From: Beta vulgaris subsp. vulgaris
Taxonomy: Eukaryota; Streptophyta; Magnoliopsida; Caryophyllales; Amaranthaceae
Assembly: GCF_026745355.1 (NCBI RefSeq)
Contig: NC_079203.1
Coordinates: 42,747,492 to 42,811,491, forward strand
Length of the DNA: 64,000 nucleotides
Direction: 5' to 3'
Shown: piece after piece, positions 61,935 to 64,000 of the stretch
Layout: each line of letters starts with the position of its first letter
Numbering within the stretch: position 1 is the first letter of the stretch
The notes under the pieces: generated by a model
What the model was told of the DNA's origin: nothing
Seen by the model: only the letters and a program-made list of their open reading frames with translations
Database searches by the model: none
Translations under genes and position numbers: made by a program

Positions 61935-62253
61935 GGGGGTGTTTGGTTCATATAGTGATATGGGTTTGGAATCAGGAATAAAATCATGGTAGTATAGGTT
62001 TGGAACTTGATACCTAATACCATGTGTTTGGTTTTATCTGGGAATAAAAAATTTTCTTCTATTTAATACCTAGAGGTATTGGTATGAGCCAAACCCACCT
62101 CCCCCTTGGGTTTCTAAACCCCATACCTAATGGGTTTGAGGTATGGTGGTTTTAAATCTATCAAATTATTAAACGAACACTAGGTATGTGTTTTGCTCAT
62201 TCTAAACTCATACCTCATACCTCATACCAAAATTATATGAACCAAATACTCCC
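61935..62253. mobile_element. Tourist-type MITE, copy 2, head-to-tail with copy 1
   Basis: GGGGGTGTTTGGTTCATATA to ATATGAACCAAATACTCCC, very similar to copy 1 throughout. It shares the middle TTA with copy 1; its right flank is TTG. Confidence 0.92.
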
Positions 62254-62799
62254 TTGGTGATCTTCTTGAATCAGGTTTCGCTCTATTTATTTCCTTAATT
62301 TTTTCTCCATTTCTTATCCTTACCTATCACACAAAAAATTAGAAATTAAAAATCTCAAATCATCCCCCATTCCTCCCCTTATTTTTATGCTTTTTCAATC
62401 GTTGACATTAAAATAAAACTAGTTAGCAAATGAAGAGTATCTCATTTCAATATAGCTTAGTGCATTGCTTGATTCAGAAACCCTCTACGGGAGAGTGCTA
62501 GCTCTAAAAGGTTATATTGTCCCACATCAAAACATAACATTAATGATCTTAACTTCATAACCAATTGGGAGATTTCCAACTTGATCTACACATTATTAGT
62601 ATTCATAATGAACATGGTGTGTGCCTGGAGAGTTGATGTTAGAGGTTGGGAGAAAGATATGGACTGAGAACTTTTGTCATTATAGGATCGACTTGTAGCA
62701 CTCAACGCCTTCTCTAGTTTTTGTCCCATTTTAACATTTTGTGTCTCTTGGATGACATGAAGTCACGTGAATGGCTATTATATACTTTATATTACCCCT
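62254..62799. other. Upstream region of the GATA gene
   Basis: About 550 bp between the Tourist pair and the core promoter. It probably holds regulatory DNA, but I recognise no specific site. The MITE pair is within 0.75 kb of the start codon. Confidence 0.45.
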
Positions 62800-62972
62800 G
62801 ATCAATCTATATATATGATCATAACCTTTACCCTCATTAGAAACTTTACCAATATATAGTCTATATATATACATAATCACATTAATAACATAAACCTATG
62901 CAGCTGCCGCCTTTGTATTTTACTTCTATCTTTGATCTCTCTTTCTCTTTCTCTTTCTCTAGTATCTAAGAA
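62800..62972 (+). promoter_or_regulatory. Core promoter and leader of the GATA gene
   Basis: TATA-like CTATATATATAC lies near 62862-62873 (another near 62808). A CT-rich leader (CTCTCTTTCTCTTTCTC, 62937-62960) follows, as is usual for plant 5' UTRs, about 110 bp before the ATG. Transcription probably starts near 62900 (inference). Confidence 0.5.
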
Positions 62973-64000
62973 ATGAGTCCTGTTTACTTGAACCCACAAT
63001 CTTCTTCACCTATACCTTTCTTTGAGTTGAAGGGAGATCAACAACATAGTTTCTTTGCTCACTTACATGATGATTTTGCCTCTACTAATAATAATTCCTC
63101 TTTTTCATTTAATTCCCACAACCACCACAACTCTGAAGAAATCTTATCCTTAGGTTATTCAAGACATGAACAACAAAAGGCAAGATTTAATTGTCTATGA
63201 TATCTTTTTCATTTGTATCTTTGTAACACTAGTAAGTAGTGAGGGACATAATTTCGCAAGTTCGATCAACTAAGGGTGTTGACTGTTGAGGCGATTATTT
63301 TGAGTGATATATTTGAAAAACTTCAATTTTTTCTTACACCATCATTTTTTTTTTTCTAAATAAACATTTTTTTTATATTTTCGATATGGTTTGGTTTATT
63401 TTGATAAGATTCCCTCCAAAGTTAGGATTATTTTGGAATAAATCAAAGTTGGGATTATTTTGGGAATACAGCTGAAAATTGGGATTATTCATGAGAATTG
63501 ATCATTTATTTCCAACGAAGTATAATGATTAATTAATATTAGAAGAAATGATGTTTTCCAATATGAATATCCCCACATAATTTCTAGACATATAGTTTAC
63601 AAATGATTTATTGTCAACGTTTTTAGAAATAGATCAAATATTATATTGAAATAATAATCATTAATATTTATGATTTGTAATAAATGGTATGATTCAATGA
63701 TCTCAGGTTGAGAAGCTAGTTTTATCTCATGAGAAAGCAAGTGATCTTGGGTCATGGCTTCAAAGTAATGCTAATGGAGATGATGGTGGAAGTGGTTACA
63801 ATTATTCATTCAATCTTGAAGAAGAGCAGAAAATTGAAAGTGTAAACTATAATGATCAGATGTACTCTAGAAAATGGAAGCCCTCAAAAGTAAGAATAAT
63901 GCAAAAAATGATGACAACTTCTAAGAGATCAGTAGACAACAAGCAGCTTGATCATGATCTTGCCAAGCGCCAAAACAGTGATGTTATAAGAGTATGCTCG
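62973..64000 (+). CDS. Class-B GATA transcription factor (GNC/CGA1-like), 5' part
   Basis: Exon 1 is 62973-63179 (69 codons, MSPVYLNPQSSSPIPFFELK...EQQK) and exon 2 runs from 63707 to the window edge (98 codons, VEKLVLSHEKASDLGSWLQS...). Both are phase 0 at the junction. The intron begins GCAAGA after AAG and ends ATCTCAG, so it is GC-AG; no usable GT donor occurs before the in-frame TGA at 63198. The N-terminus with SSSP and a Phe/Leu-rich FFELK, the His/Asn-rich middle, and KWKPSKVRIMQKMM (about residues 131-144) match the GNC/CGA1 branch. The final residues VIRVCS are where the GATA zinc finger starts, so the finger lies beyond the window. In Arabidopsis these factors are nuclear, light- and cytokinin-induced, and promote chloroplast development. 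Confidence 0.88.

Overview
The window is nuclear DNA of a flowering plant, very probably a eudicot. Evidence: spliced genes with GT-AG introns, a class-B GATA factor, a plant-type GT31 glycosyltransferase, and plant transposon superfamilies (Helitron, Stowaway, Tourist, hAT, Mutator, CACTA, Copia, L1, tRNA-SINE). I cannot name the species. Some repeat styles would suit Caryophyllales/Amaranthaceae, but that is a weak inference.

Only two host genes look intact. A seven-exon GT31 beta-1,3-galactosyltransferase (5526..11646, 370 codons, frame conserved across every junction) lies near the left end. The first two exons of a GNC/CGA1-like GATA transcription factor (62973..64000) run off the right end, apparently with a GC-AG first intron. 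Everything between is transposon-derived or unassigned AT-rich DNA.

Layout: 1..1951 end of an autonomous Helitron with a broken PIF1-type helicase; 2..5 kb Stowaway MITEs, a Copia-type solo LTR and a SINE; 5.5..11.6 kb the GT31 gene with a MITE in intron 1; 12.6..18.1 kb a G-rich Stowaway, a MITE, a 2.2-kb solo LTR containing an hAT MITE, and an hAT MITE with a large AT microsatellite; 19.1..21.9 kb a 5'-truncated LINE; 24..24.9 kb a solo LTR with an internal 296-bp duplication; 27.3..29.2 kb hAT, SINE and Mutator-like elements; 30.9..36.2 kb a complete but decayed Copia element inserted into a MITE; 36.5..42.7 kb two short Helitrons and several MITEs; 43.0..54.6 kb a tandemly duplicated locus of unknown function, split by a 5.7-kb CACTA insertion that itself holds a second CACTA element; 54.8..62.3 kb MITEs and a deleted Copia remnant.

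Most element ends were set by matching inverted termini and target-site duplications (TSDs) read directly from the sequence. The points most worth following are: the duplicated locus with an unrecognised gene-like block and the filled/empty-site pair that dates the CACTA insertion; CACTA subterminal arrays built on three different motifs; the Ulp1-type protease with its catalytic residues kept inside the CACTA element; the DxD change in the GT31 enzyme; and the GC-AG intron of the GATA gene. I found no convincing new molecular system.
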